Assembly: GCA_964592645.1 (NCBI GenBank)
Contig: CAZQFV010000025.1
Coordinates: 1 to 55,894, forward strand
Reading direction: 5' to 3'
Source of the DNA: CAZQFV01 sp964592645
GTDB lineage: Bacteria > Chloroflexota > Chloroflexia > DTKN01
Length of the DNA: 55,894 nt
Below the pieces are notes generated by a model. That model was given only the letters and a program-made list of their open reading frames with translations, did not search any database and was not told where the DNA came from. Numbering within the stretch: the stretch's first letter is position 1; every line of letters begins with the position of its first letter. The position numbers and the translations under genes were made by a program. Shown in pieces: positions 1-7,732 of the stretch.

Positions 1-570
1 GCGAAAGGTGCGCCCGAGCTGCTCCACCATCTGGGTGAAAAAGCCCAGCGTCTCATAGTTCTCCATGTCGCCGATGTGCTGGCTGAGAAAGGCGTAGCGC
101 TCGCGGGTCAGGCAGAAGGTGTTCTTCAGCTCCCCGCCGACGGCCAGGGCCGGCCGCACGGAGAACGGCAGGTGCACGGGGTACGGGGCATAGCCCCGCG
201 AGCGGCGCACCGGCAGCTCTGCCCCCTGGAAGAGGCGGGTGACCGAGTCATCGCAGCGGGCGTGGATGTCGCGGTCGTGCAGCAGGAAGGCGTCGGCCAG
301 GCCGGCGAGCCGCTCCAGCGCCTTGTCGTTGTCCCTGGCGATCGGCTCCTCGGAGCGGCATCGCTGGTGGCGTCGCAGGCCAGGTGAAAGCCGCCAAGTC
401 CCTTGACGGCGACAACCTTGCCGGCGGCCAGCAGCTCCCGGGCATCCCGGAGGGCTTGGTCGCCTTGGGATCTGGGGAGTGCCCCGGGGGGAGCGAAATG
501 TGAGCTGCGGTCCACAGGCAGGGCAGGCGTTGGGCTGGGCGTGGAGGCGGCGGTCCGCGGGGTCGAGATC
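1..570 (-). pseudogene. hypF: hypF remnant (hydrogenase maturation carbamoyltransferase), broken
   Basis: Reading the minus strand gives recognisable pieces of HypF, the enzyme that makes the cyanide ligands of [NiFe]-hydrogenase. In order: the end of the zinc-finger region (DPADRRLHAQPNACPACGP, about 567-505), the start of the YrdC-like domain (GKVVAVKGLGGFHLACDA, about 425-370), then, after a jump, DNDKALERLAGLADAFLLHD and GGELKNTFCLTRERYAFLSQ (about 345-30). The pieces lie in different frames. A frame change is needed near 470. Near 355 a block of roughly 110-120 codons of the normal protein is missing and the frame changes again. The N-terminal acylphosphatase part is absent and the C-terminus runs off the window. 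The gene cannot make a functional HypF. A misassembly at the contig edge could mimic part of this. Confidence 0.75.
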
Positions 571-684
571 CTCAACCCCGGGTTGGCTTTTTTCCCGCTC
601 TCCTGCCGGACCGGCGAGGGGTTGGCGGCCTGGCTGGACTGGCTGCGGGAAGGGGTGCGGGCGAACCGCGCGGGGAGGGGGTAG
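565..684 (+). pseudogene. hypB: hypB C-terminal fragment
   Basis: About 40 codons matching the C-terminal end of the HypB GTPase, the nickel-insertion protein for [NiFe]-hydrogenase: ILNPGLAFFPLSCRTGEG followed by LAAWLDWLREGV and a stop at 682-684. The GTPase G1-G4 motifs and the rest of the protein are missing, because the sequence directly upstream belongs to a hypF fragment on the opposite strand (junction near 567). It sits three bases before hypC, the usual hypB-hypC order. Read as a truncated relic left by a rearrangement. Confidence 0.7.
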
Positions 685-687
685 CCG

Positions 688-923
688 ATGTGCCTGGCCA
701 TCCCCGGACGCATCACCGCGGTGGACGACTCCGGCCTCCTGCGCATGGCCAAGGTCGACTTCGGCGGCATCGTGCGTGACATCTGCCTGGCCTACCTGCC
801 CGAGGCCCAGGCGGGTGACTATCGTCGTGCACACCGGGTTCGCCATCAGCCGGCTGGACGAGGGAGGCCCAGGAGACGCTGCAGCTGCTGGCGGAAATGG
901 GAATGGTCGATCCCGCGGGGTGA
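688..923 (+). pseudogene. hypC: hypC with two frameshifts
   Basis: The start MCLAIPGRITAVDD is diagnostic of the HypC/HupF hydrogenase chaperone, with the essential Cys at position 2 and a good ribosome-binding site (ggaggggg) upstream. The match continues to EAQAGDY near 828. Then the frame is lost and resumes one frame over as VVHTGFAISRLDE, and is lost again near 868, resuming as EAQETLQLLAEMGMVDPAG with a stop at 921-923. Both breaks fit 2-base losses (for example one AT from a TATAT run). Full length would be about 80 residues. Two independent lesions, together with the damaged neighbours, point to a pseudogene; assembly indels remain possible. Confidence 0.75.
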
Positions 924-989
924 GTGCTACTGCCCCCCCACTCTCCCCTGGCAGTTTCCCCGGCACGACGATATACAGACAGCAATCAA

Positions 990-1019
990 CTGGGGTGCCG
1001 CACTGCTGCGGCACCCCAG
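990..1019. terminator. Perfect 12-bp hairpin between convergent hypC and focA
   Basis: CTGGGGTGCCGC, a 6-base loop, then GCGGCACCCCAG. It lies between the end of hypC (plus) and the focA stop codon (minus), so it can serve both strands. There is no clear T-tract. Confidence 0.55.
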
Positions 1020-1047
1020 CTTGCGGAAACGGCAGAAGCAGCGAGAC

Positions 1048-1950
1048 CTACTTGGCCGCCGCCCTCTTCTTCGGCAGCAGGTAGATGAACCAGTAGACCA
1101 GCCCGACCATGACCGCCCCGCCGATGATGTTGCCGATCGTCACCGGCAGCAGGTTCTTGAAAAAGAAGTTGCCCCACGTCAGGTTGCTGATAGTCGCCGG
1201 ATCGATCTTGACCTTTTCCATCCAGGCGGTGTCCATCTTGACAAACAGGGCGATGGGGATAAAGTACATGTTGGCCACGCTGTGCTCGAACCCGGCCGCG
1301 ACAAAGGCGGCGATGGGCGGGATGATGGAGAGGATCTTGTCCGTCGTCGAGCGGGCGCTGAAGCACATCCAGACCGCCATGCACACCAGGGCGTTGCAGA
1401 AGATGCCCAGGGCGACCGCCGGGATAAAGTCCAGGCTGCACTTGGCCTGCCCAATGCTCAACACCGTCTTGCCGATCGCGCCATTGCCAAAAGTATACTG
1501 CGTGCTCAGGAACATGATGTACGCCGTCAGGATCGAGCCGACAAAGTTGCCGATGTACACGACGACCCAGTTCCGGAGCAGTTGCAGTATGGTCACCTTG
1601 CCGTTGGCCCAGGCCATGGTGATCAGGTTGTTGCCGGTAAAGAGCTCGGCGCCGCCGACCACGACCAGGATCAGGCCGACGGTAAAGACGAGGCCGCCCA
1701 GGAAGCGGTTCCAGCCGTAGGGCAGCGCGGTGCTCGCAACCGCCGCCCCGGTCGGGTCGGTGATCGAGATGCTGCCGGCCAAGACGGTCGTGCAGAAGAT
1801 GGCCCCCATCGCGATGAATGCGCCGGCCAGGACAGCCAGCATAAACATCTGTGGCAGGGCCAGATTGGCCTTCTTTACCCCGATACCCTCGGCCTTGGCG
1901 GCCATGTCGGGAGGGAGCAGGGCATCGAAGGAGATTTGCTGTTCACTCAT
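1048..1950 (-). CDS. focA: FocA-type formate channel (FNT family)
   Basis: 300-residue integral membrane protein of the formate/nitrite transporter family, which moves formate (with protons) across the cytoplasmic membrane as a pentamer. Several hydrophobic helices are visible. The family signature is present: a GGAELFTGNN segment in the middle and a GNIIGGAVMVGLVYW segment near the C-terminus. Start chosen at the ATG at 1950 because AAGGAGGACC lies just upstream; the longer reading frame to 2007 has no such site. It is the last gene of the formate dehydrogenase/Hdr operon, after the ferritin-like gene, which supports formate rather than nitrite as substrate. Direction of transport cannot be read from sequence. 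Confidence 0.93.
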   Translation of the reverse strand: MSEQQISFDALLPPDMAAKAEGIGVKKANLALPQMFMLAVLAGAFIAMGAIFCTTVLAGSISITDPTGAAVASTALPYGWNRFLGGLVFTVGLILVVVGGAELFTGNNLITMAWANGKVTILQLLRNWVVVYIGNFVGSILTAYIMFLSTQYTFGNGAIGKTVLSIGQAKCSLDFIPAVALGIFCNALVCMAVWMCFSARSTTDKILSIIPPIAAFVAAGFEHSVANMYFIPIALFVKMDTAWMEKVKIDPATISNLTWGNFFFKNLLPVTIGNIIGGAVMVGLVYWFIYLLPKKRAAAK

Positions 1951-2064
1951 TTTTGGTCCTCCTTGTCGTGATTGCCGTACGGCCGGACCGGCCCGGCCGT
2001 TGACCACCTGTGTGAGGTAGACGCAAAAGAAAGACTGGTAGGGACTGTGCCGACCACCCCCTTT

Positions 2065-2086
2065 CGCGGGGCCGAGCCACCCCGCG
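2065..2086 (-). terminator. GC-rich hairpin just after the ferritin-like gene
   Basis: CGCGGGG, an 8-base spacer, then CCCCGCG, starting two bases after the stop codon at 2089-2091. There is no T-run, so it may be an attenuating or RNA-stabilising hairpin ahead of focA rather than a full stop. The rest of the 138-base gap to focA shows no clear promoter. Confidence 0.35.
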
Positions 2087-2088
2087 GG

Positions 2089-2580
2089 CTAGCCGCCCCA
2101 GGGCATCTGGGCGTATTCCTCAAAGGCGCGGTCGTGCATCTGCCGGAAGAGCGCCTCATGCCCCCGCTCCCAGCGGGCCAGCATCTCGAGCGCTTCTTTG
2201 GCCTCGCCTTCGGCCTTGCTCGCGGCCATGGCGTAAAAGTCGGCAAAGTCGCGCTCGATCAGGTAGGCGGTGCGCAGCACCGGCAGGTCCGGTACCATGG
2301 CCTCGATCACCGTCTGGTCCAGTAGTTCGGCGTTGGCCCGCTGGGAGAAAAAGCCCTCTTTCTCCAGTGCCGTGCCCAGCGCGGCCGGTGCCGGCACGCC
2401 CTGGTCCAGGGCGGCGATCAACCCCTCGATGAACGCGATATGCTTCTGCTCCTCGGCTGCCAGGGCCTTGAAAGCTCCGACAGCAGCGGCGTGCTTCAGG
2501 CGGGCGGCGTTTTCCTCGAAGAAGCGCTTGCCTTCGTGTTCGCGCTGCAAAGCATACTCGTAGATCTTGCGCAATTCCAT
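2089..2580 (-). CDS. Ferritin-like / rubrerythrin-type di-iron protein
   Basis: 163 residues, all helical in character, with the spaced Glu/His pattern of a four-helix di-iron bundle: an E-H-E-x4-FFEE start, AAEEQKHIAFIEGL near residue 45, AYLIERDFADFYAMA near residue 108 and ARWERGHEALFRQM near residue 140. It lacks the C-terminal rubredoxin CxxC pair, so it is the rubrerythrin-domain-only type. Probable role is peroxide or oxygen detoxification, or iron handling, for the oxygen-sensitive enzymes of this operon. Start at ATG 2580, five bases after GGAGG; an adjacent GTG at 2583 would be too close to that site. Confidence 0.8.
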   Translation of the reverse strand: MELRKIYEYALQREHEGKRFFEENAARLKHAAAVGAFKALAAEEQKHIAFIEGLIAALDQGVPAPAALGTALEKEGFFSQRANAELLDQTVIEAMVPDLPVLRTAYLIERDFADFYAMAASKAEGEAKEALEMLARWERGHEALFRQMHDRAFEEYAQMPWGG

Positions 2581-2599
2581 CACAACCTCCTGGCAGAGA

Positions 2600-4648
2600 T
2601 CAGGACACAGGCTCCACCTTGACGGCGCAGACCTTGAATTCGGGAATCTTGGCCACCGGGTCCACGGCGGCGTTGGTCAGCGTATTGGCCGCGGCCTCGA
2701 CAAAGTGGAACGGGATGAAGACGATGCCCGGCTGGATGCGGCGGGTGACGCGTACGTCCACTTCGATCTGCCCGCGGCGGCTGATAACGCGTACTCGGCG
2801 GTGGCCGTTCAGTCCGATGCGCACGGCATCCTCGGGGTGGATTTCGATGTAGGGCGCGGGCGCCTCCTGCTCCAGTTTGGGCGAGCGCCGGGTGGTGGTG
2901 CCGGTGTGGTACTGCGCCGACACCCGGCCGGTGGTCAGCGTCAGCGGGTACTCGTCGTCCGGCAGTTCGGCCGGCGGCTTGAAGGGGATGGCATGCAGCT
3001 TGCCCAGCCCGCGGCTGAACTTGCCCTTGTGCAGGAAGGGCGTGCCGGGATGGTCCACGGCCGGGCAGGGCCACTGCAGCGAGCCCAGTTCTGTCAGCCG
3101 TTCGTAGGTGATGCCGGCATAACTGGGGGCTACGCGGTTCACCTCCTCCATGATCTCCTTGGGCGAGGCAAAGTCGAACCCACTCAGGCCCAGTTTCTTC
3201 GCCAGCAGACAGATGATCTCCCAGTCCGGTTTGGCCTGGCCCACCGGTTCGATGGCCTGGCGCACCAGTTGCACCCGCCGTTCGGTGTTGGTGAAGGTGC
3301 CGTCCTTTTCGGCGAAGGAGGCGGCCGGCAGGACCACGTGCGCCAGTTGCGCCGTCTCGGAAAGGAAGATGTCCTGCACGACCAGCAGCTCGAGCTGCTC
3401 CAGACAGTGGCGGGCGTGGTTGAGGTCGGGGTCGGAGAGCATGGGGTTCTCGCCCATCACGTACAGCCCGCGGATGCGCCCTTCGCCGGCCGCTGGGATC
3501 ATCTCGGTCACCGTCAGGCCGACCTTGTCGGGCAGCCCCTCGACGCCCCAGGCGGCCTCGAACTTGGCCTTGACCTCCGGCGAGGTGACCACCTGGTAGG
3601 CCGGGTAGACGTTGGGCAGGCCCCCCATGTCGCAGGCTCCTTGGACGTTGACCTGCCCGCGCAGCGGGTTGACGCCGCCGCCGGCCACGCCCATGTTGCC
3701 CAGGAGCATCTGCAGGTTGGCGCACGACTTGACGTTGTCCACGCCGGTGGTGTGCTGGGTGATGCCCATCGTATAGAGGAGGGCGCCGGGCCGGTTCTGG
3801 GCAAAGAGGCGGGCGGCGGCGCGCAGGTCCTCGGCCTTGATGCCGGAAATCTCCTCGACCTTTTCCGGCGTGTACTCGGCCACCACCTGCTTGAGCTCCT
3901 CGAAGCCCTCGGTGCGCTCGGCGATAAAGGCCTCGTCGGCCAAACCCTCGCTCAGGATAACGTTCATCAGCCCGTTGAGCCAGGCCACGTCGGTGCCCGG
4001 GCGAGGCTGTAGGTAGAGATCGGCCAGCCGGCCGATCTGATTGCGCCGCGGGTCGATGACGATGAGGTTGGCCCCGCGCTCCTTGGCGGCCATCAGGTGG
4101 CTGGAGATCAGCGTGTGGGTCTCGGTGGTGTTCGACCCGATGACCAGGATGGACTTGGACACTCCGCTGAACTCGGGGATCGAGTTGGTCATAGCTCCAC
4201 TACCGAACGCTGCGGCCAGACCGGCCACGGTAGGGGAGTGTCAAAGTCGCGCACAGTGGTCCACGTTATTCGTCTTGAACCCCACACGGGCCAGTTTTTG
4301 GTGCAGATAGTTCTCCTCGTTGGTACAACGGGCCGAGGTGAGAAAGCCCAGGCTGTCGCCGCCGTGCTGGTCGCGGATGGCCCGCAGCCGTTCGGCGGCG
4401 TAGTCCAGGGCCTCGTCCCAGGTGACCTCCTCGAACTGGCCATCGCGGCGGATGAGCGGCGTTGTCAGCCGCTCGGGATGGTGCACAAAGGCGGCGGCGT
4501 TCCAGCCCTTGATGCACAGGCTGCCCTGGCTGACCGGGTGCTCCTTATCCGGCCAGACGCCGACGACCTGGCCGTCGAGCACTTGGATGTAGAGCCTGCA
4601 GCCGGTGCCGCAGTAGCCACAGGTGGTGTGGACGCTACGATAGTCCAT
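2600..4648 (-). CDS. fdhA: Selenocysteine formate dehydrogenase, catalytic subunit
   Basis: 682-residue Mo/W-bis-MGD formate dehydrogenase that interconverts formate and CO2. The N-terminus carries the [4Fe-4S] motif CGYCGTGC (about residues 10-17). The in-frame TGA at 4241-4243 is codon 136, in the context DHCARL-Sec-HSPTVAGL, exactly where Sec sits in FdhF-type enzymes, and is followed by a SECIS-like hairpin. Downstream are typical molybdopterin oxidoreductase blocks (SNTTETHTLIS, LLGNMGVAGGGVNPLRGQ, NTERRVQ) and the C-terminal cofactor-binding domain. Start ATG 4648 follows AGGAGGG. It lies 13 bases after the FlxC-like gene and next to FlxD, NuoF and HdrA parts, so electrons from formate probably enter that complex. 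The length is close to FdhF; no NuoG-like N-terminal extension is present, unlike the second fdhA. Confidence 0.96.
4195..4243 (-). promoter_or_regulatory. Sec TGA and SECIS-like hairpin of fdhA (first copy)
   Basis: Coding-strand TGA at 4243-4241 is followed by an 11-position stem with one mismatch (CTCCCCTACCG against CGGTAGTGGAG) and an apical GGCC-GGTCT-GGCC hairpin. The GGTCT loop begins 18 bases after the TGA, the same loop and spacing as in the E. coli fdhF SECIS element that SelB recognises. This supports recoding rather than a nonsense mutation. Confidence 0.9.
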
Positions 4649-4661
4649 CGTGTTCCCTCCT

Positions 4662-5468
4662 TTACTGCAAGATGGGCGCATCGGCCAGCGAAAGCGACAG
4701 CGGCTGCTTGGCCTCCAGGTCGGCCCCAGGCATGTAGCCGAGCATGGCGGAGACGTCGCGCCGCAGCAGTTCGTATAGCGTGGAGAGCGGAATGTGGGCC
4801 GGGCAGGTCAGCTCGCACTGGCGGCAGGAGATGCAGCGGCTGGCCATGTGCATAGCCCGCACCAGGTGGTACATCGGGAAGGGCGGGGCCAGGACGCCGC
4901 GCTCGACCCACAGGGGGTCTTCCAGGGCGCAGGCCTCACAGAAGCACTCCGGGCAGATGTTGCGACAGCCGAAGCACTTGACGCATTTGAGGAACTGCTG
5001 CTGCCAGAAGGCGCGCCGCTCCTCCAGCGACATGGCGTCGTACTGGGCAAAGAGCGGGTTCTGTGGGCCGGGCCCCGCAGGCTCCCCGATCTCTTCGGCC
5101 TGGGGCCATTTCTCCAGCGGTGGCTGCGGGGCGGCGCAGTTGCACTCTGCGGCCTCCTCGACGCTACAGGTCACCCCCAGGATGTAGAGGCGTTCGGGGT
5201 CCACCTGGTTGCGCTTGGCCATCTCGACCATGGCTCGGATGTCGCAGCCGCGGGCGACGACGCCGATGCGCGCCTCGGGGTAGCGTTTATGCAGGAGCGA
5301 GACCACCGTGGAGAGCGGGTAGCGCGGGCTGAGCACCAGTTCGGACAGGTCATCGCCGGCATGGAACAGGTAGGGGGCGACCCCCTCGGCATTCCGCCGC
5401 AGGCCCACGATGCCGTCGAGTTCCGCAACTTTTTCCGCGACACGGGCACGGACTTGATCGATTGTCAT
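4662..5468 (-). CDS. FlxC-like / FrhB-FdhB-type iron-sulfur protein
   Basis: 268 residues. The N-terminal half resembles the coenzyme F420 hydrogenase/dehydrogenase beta-subunit fold (VARGCDIRAMVEMAKR, about residues 80-95). A Cys-rich region follows, CVKCFGCRNICPECFCEAC, then a second cluster motif CISCRQCELTCPAHIP, enough for two or more [4Fe-4S] clusters. It lies between fdhA and the MvhD/FlxD gene, matching the FlxC position in FlxABCD-HdrABC loci, and probably carries electrons between formate dehydrogenase and the Hdr module. Start ATG 5468 chosen because the longer frame to 5603 overlaps the preceding gene and shows no family similarity. A paralogue lies at 28830-29660. Confidence 0.8.
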   Translation of the reverse strand: MTIDQVRARVAEKVAELDGIVGLRRNAEGVAPYLFHAGDDLSELVLSPRYPLSTVVSLLHKRYPEARIGVVARGCDIRAMVEMAKRNQVDPERLYILGVTCSVEEAAECNCAAPQPPLEKWPQAEEIGEPAGPGPQNPLFAQYDAMSLEERRAFWQQQFLKCVKCFGCRNICPECFCEACALEDPLWVERGVLAPPFPMYHLVRAMHMASRCISCRQCELTCPAHIPLSTLYELLRRDVSAMLGYMPGADLEAKQPLSLSLADAPILQ

Positions 5469-5497
5469 ACTGGCCTCCGTAATCTCTTTCACCCGGC

Positions 5498-5920
5498 CTA
5501 CTGGGGGGGGACTTCCTGGGCAATGGGGCCCAGCGCCCGGATCGTTTCCACAAACTCCTTGGTCACCTGGGCGAAGCGCGGGGCTTCGGCCGAGGAAACC
5601 CACTCCAGGCGCAGGCGGTCCGGGTTGATCCCGACGTAACTCAGCAATTTGCGCACCAGCGGCATACGCTTGGCCGTGCGGTGGTTACCGCTGACATAGT
5701 GGCAGTCGCCGATATGGCAGCCGAGCACCAGCACCCCGTCGGCGCCGGAACGAAAGGTGCGCAGGACCACTTCGGGCGAGACGCGGCCGGAGCACATCAC
5801 GCGCACCGGCATGATGTTGGCCGGCGATTTCATGCGGGCCACGCCGGCGCTGTCCGCCGCAGCGTAGGAGCACCAGTTACATAGGAAGGCGACGATCCGC
5901 GGTTCAAACGATTCGGTCAT
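5498..5920 (-). CDS. MvhD/FlxD-type [2Fe-2S] electron-transfer subunit
   Basis: 140 residues matching the delta subunit of methyl-viologen-reducing hydrogenase (MvhD), called FlxD in bacterial FlxABCD-HdrABC loci. The conserved Cys motifs are visible: FLCNWCSYAAAD near the start, VMCSGRVSPEVVL, and VLGCHIGDCHYVSGN. In methanogen complexes this protein passes electrons from the dehydrogenase or hydrogenase to HdrA. Here it lies between the HdrA-C/NuoG-like gene (13 bases upstream) and the FlxC-like gene. Start ATG 5920. The second copy at 30154-30588 is clearly homologous. Confidence 0.9.
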   Translation of the reverse strand: MTESFEPRIVAFLCNWCSYAAADSAGVARMKSPANIMPVRVMCSGRVSPEVVLRTFRSGADGVLVLGCHIGDCHYVSGNHRTAKRMPLVRKLLSYVGINPDRLRLEWVSSAEAPRFAQVTKEFVETIRALGPIAQEVPPQ

Positions 5921-5933
5921 GGCAGCCGTCCTT

Positions 5934-7721
5934 TCAAGCATACAGGGCCAGCAGGCCGTCCACCTGGGCGACGAGCTCTTCATCGGTAAAGTGCAGGGCG
6001 GTGATCGCCTGAGAGGGGCAGGTGGCGGCGCAGGTGCCGCAGCCCTGGCACAGGGCCGGGTTGACCTGGGCCTTGCCCTCGACGCGGGTGATGGCGGTGT
6101 AGGGGCAGACCAGCAGACAGTCGCCGCAGCCCACGCATTTGTCGCGGTTCACCTGGGCCACCACGGGCGAGATGGTGACCTCGCCGCGCACCAGCAGGCG
6201 CAGCGCTTCCACTGCGGCCGCTCCCGCATGGGCCACCGTGTCGGGGACATCGCGCGGCCCCTGGCAGTTTCCGGCCAGGAAGATGCCTTCGGTGTTGGTC
6301 TGGACCGGAGCGAGTTTGGGGTGGCGTTCGGCGAAGAAACCGTCGGTGGTGCGCCCCAGGCCAAAGAGTGTGGCGATCTTGCTGGCGTCGTGGACCGGTT
6401 CGACGGCGGTATTGAGGATGACCATGTCCACATCCACCGCTACCACCCGGCCCAGATTGGCGTCCTCGCCCTTGACGCGGAGCTTGCCGCCGGGCAGGAC
6501 CTCGACCTCGGCCCCGCGCCCACGCACCATGACGACCCCTTCCTCCTGGACGCGCTCGTAGAACTCTTCGTAGGCCTTGCCGAAGGCGCGCATGTCCATG
6601 TAGAACTCGTACACCTCGGCACCGGTCTTGTCGCGCACCTGGTGGGCATGCTTGAGGGCATACATGCAACAGATGCGCGAGCAGTACTCGTGGGCATTGT
6701 GATCGCGGCTGCCGACGCAGTGGATGATGGCCACTTTTTCCGGCCGGCGGCCGTCGGCCAGCAGAATCTGCCCGCCGGTGACGCCGCCGGCGTTGGAGAG
6801 GCGTTCGAACTCCAGCCCCGTGATGATGTTGGGCGATTTGCCGTAGGAGTACTGCGGCAGTTTGTGCGCGTCCCAGAGTTGGAAGCCCGTGGCGACGACG
6901 ATGGTGCCCACGCTCAGGTCGAGGAACTCGTCTTTCTGGGTGAAATCGACCGCCCCGGCCTCGCACATCATCTGGCAGGCCCCGCAGGCGTCGTCGATCT
7001 GGCCGTTGGTGCGGTCGTTCTGGCGAAAGCGGATGCAGGCATCGGTGTCGATCACCGGCACGCGCGGGACGGCCTGCAGGGAAGGCACATAGATGGCCGA
7101 GGTCGGACCGAGCGGTTTTTGCTCGTAGACGGCATAGTCCTTGTCGAAGTAGACGCCTTCGCGGCTCAGGAGCATGTCGATGGCCCCGGTGGGGCAGACG
7201 ATGGTGCAGGCCCCACAACCGATGCACTGGCGGGTCTTTTCCATAAAGGCCGGACCCACTTTGCGGTTCGGGCCGTGATCCACATAGTTCAGCACATTGG
7301 CCTTGACCATCTCGTGGCAAACGCGCACGCACTGGCCACAAAGGATGCACTTTTCCTCCGGGTTGTCCGTCGGGAAAGGCGGCTCCAGCACCCCGTACTC
7401 GCGGGCCAGGTCTTGGATCAACGGTACGTTCGGGCAGCGCGAGAGGTGCAGTCCCAACACCGCTTTGCGGGCCTCGATCACCGCTTGGGAACGCGTCTTG
7501 ACCTCGATGCCGTCCCATGCCGGGTAGGTGCAGGAAGTGACCAGTTGGGGCCAACCATGGCGGATCACCTCTACCATACAGAGGCGGCAGCCGCCGTAGG
7601 GCTCCAGCGCCGGGTGATAGCAGAGCGTTGGGATGGCAACGCCGTTCTTGCGGGCCACCTCCAGGACGGTCTGGCCTTCCTCGGCCTGGAACTCCTGTCC
7701 GTCGATGATGAGTTTTGCCAT
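5934..7721 (-). CDS. NuoG-like Fe-S module fused to the C-terminal half of HdrA
   Basis: 595 residues with an unusual architecture. Residues 1-75 form a NuoG/HydA-type [2Fe-2S] domain (Cys34, Cys45, Cys48, Cys64). Residues 120-180 hold two [4Fe-4S] motifs (CILCGQCVRVC at 125 and CIGCGACTIVCP at 166). From about residue 200 the protein follows HdrA from its middle onward: AIYVPSLQAVPRVPVIDTD, GTIVVATGF, VGSRDHNAHEYCSRICCMYA and VYEFYMDMRAFGKAYEEF. It ends with two ferredoxin motifs (CVGCGDCLLVCP, CQGCGTCAATCP). The FAD-binding N-terminal half of HdrA is absent; it is a separate gene at 10378-11223. The NuoG His-Cys cluster motif is also missing. The protein probably bridges NuoEF to the Hdr side. 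Start ATG 7721. Confidence 0.85.
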   Translation of the reverse strand: MAKLIIDGQEFQAEEGQTVLEVARKNGVAIPTLCYHPALEPYGGCRLCMVEVIRHGWPQLVTSCTYPAWDGIEVKTRSQAVIEARKAVLGLHLSRCPNVPLIQDLAREYGVLEPPFPTDNPEEKCILCGQCVRVCHEMVKANVLNYVDHGPNRKVGPAFMEKTRQCIGCGACTIVCPTGAIDMLLSREGVYFDKDYAVYEQKPLGPTSAIYVPSLQAVPRVPVIDTDACIRFRQNDRTNGQIDDACGACQMMCEAGAVDFTQKDEFLDLSVGTIVVATGFQLWDAHKLPQYSYGKSPNIITGLEFERLSNAGGVTGGQILLADGRRPEKVAIIHCVGSRDHNAHEYCSRICCMYALKHAHQVRDKTGAEVYEFYMDMRAFGKAYEEFYERVQEEGVVMVRGRGAEVEVLPGGKLRVKGEDANLGRVVAVDVDMVILNTAVEPVHDASKIATLFGLGRTTDGFFAERHPKLAPVQTNTEGIFLAGNCQGPRDVPDTVAHAGAAAVEALRLLVRGEVTISPVVAQVNRDKCVGCGDCLLVCPYTAITRVEGKAQVNPALCQGCGTCAATCPSQAITALHFTDEELVAQVDGLLALYA

Positions 7722-7732
7722 ATCGTCCTCCT

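Noticed and set aside
688..1971. 427-codon plus-strand open frame starting at hypC
   Set aside because: Only its first 47 or so codons are HypC; the rest is antisense to focA after a frameshift.
4241..4243. TGA in fdhA as a nonsense mutation
   Set aside because: Sec context, SECIS-like hairpin with GGTCT loop at the E. coli spacing, and a selC gene in the window all support recoding.
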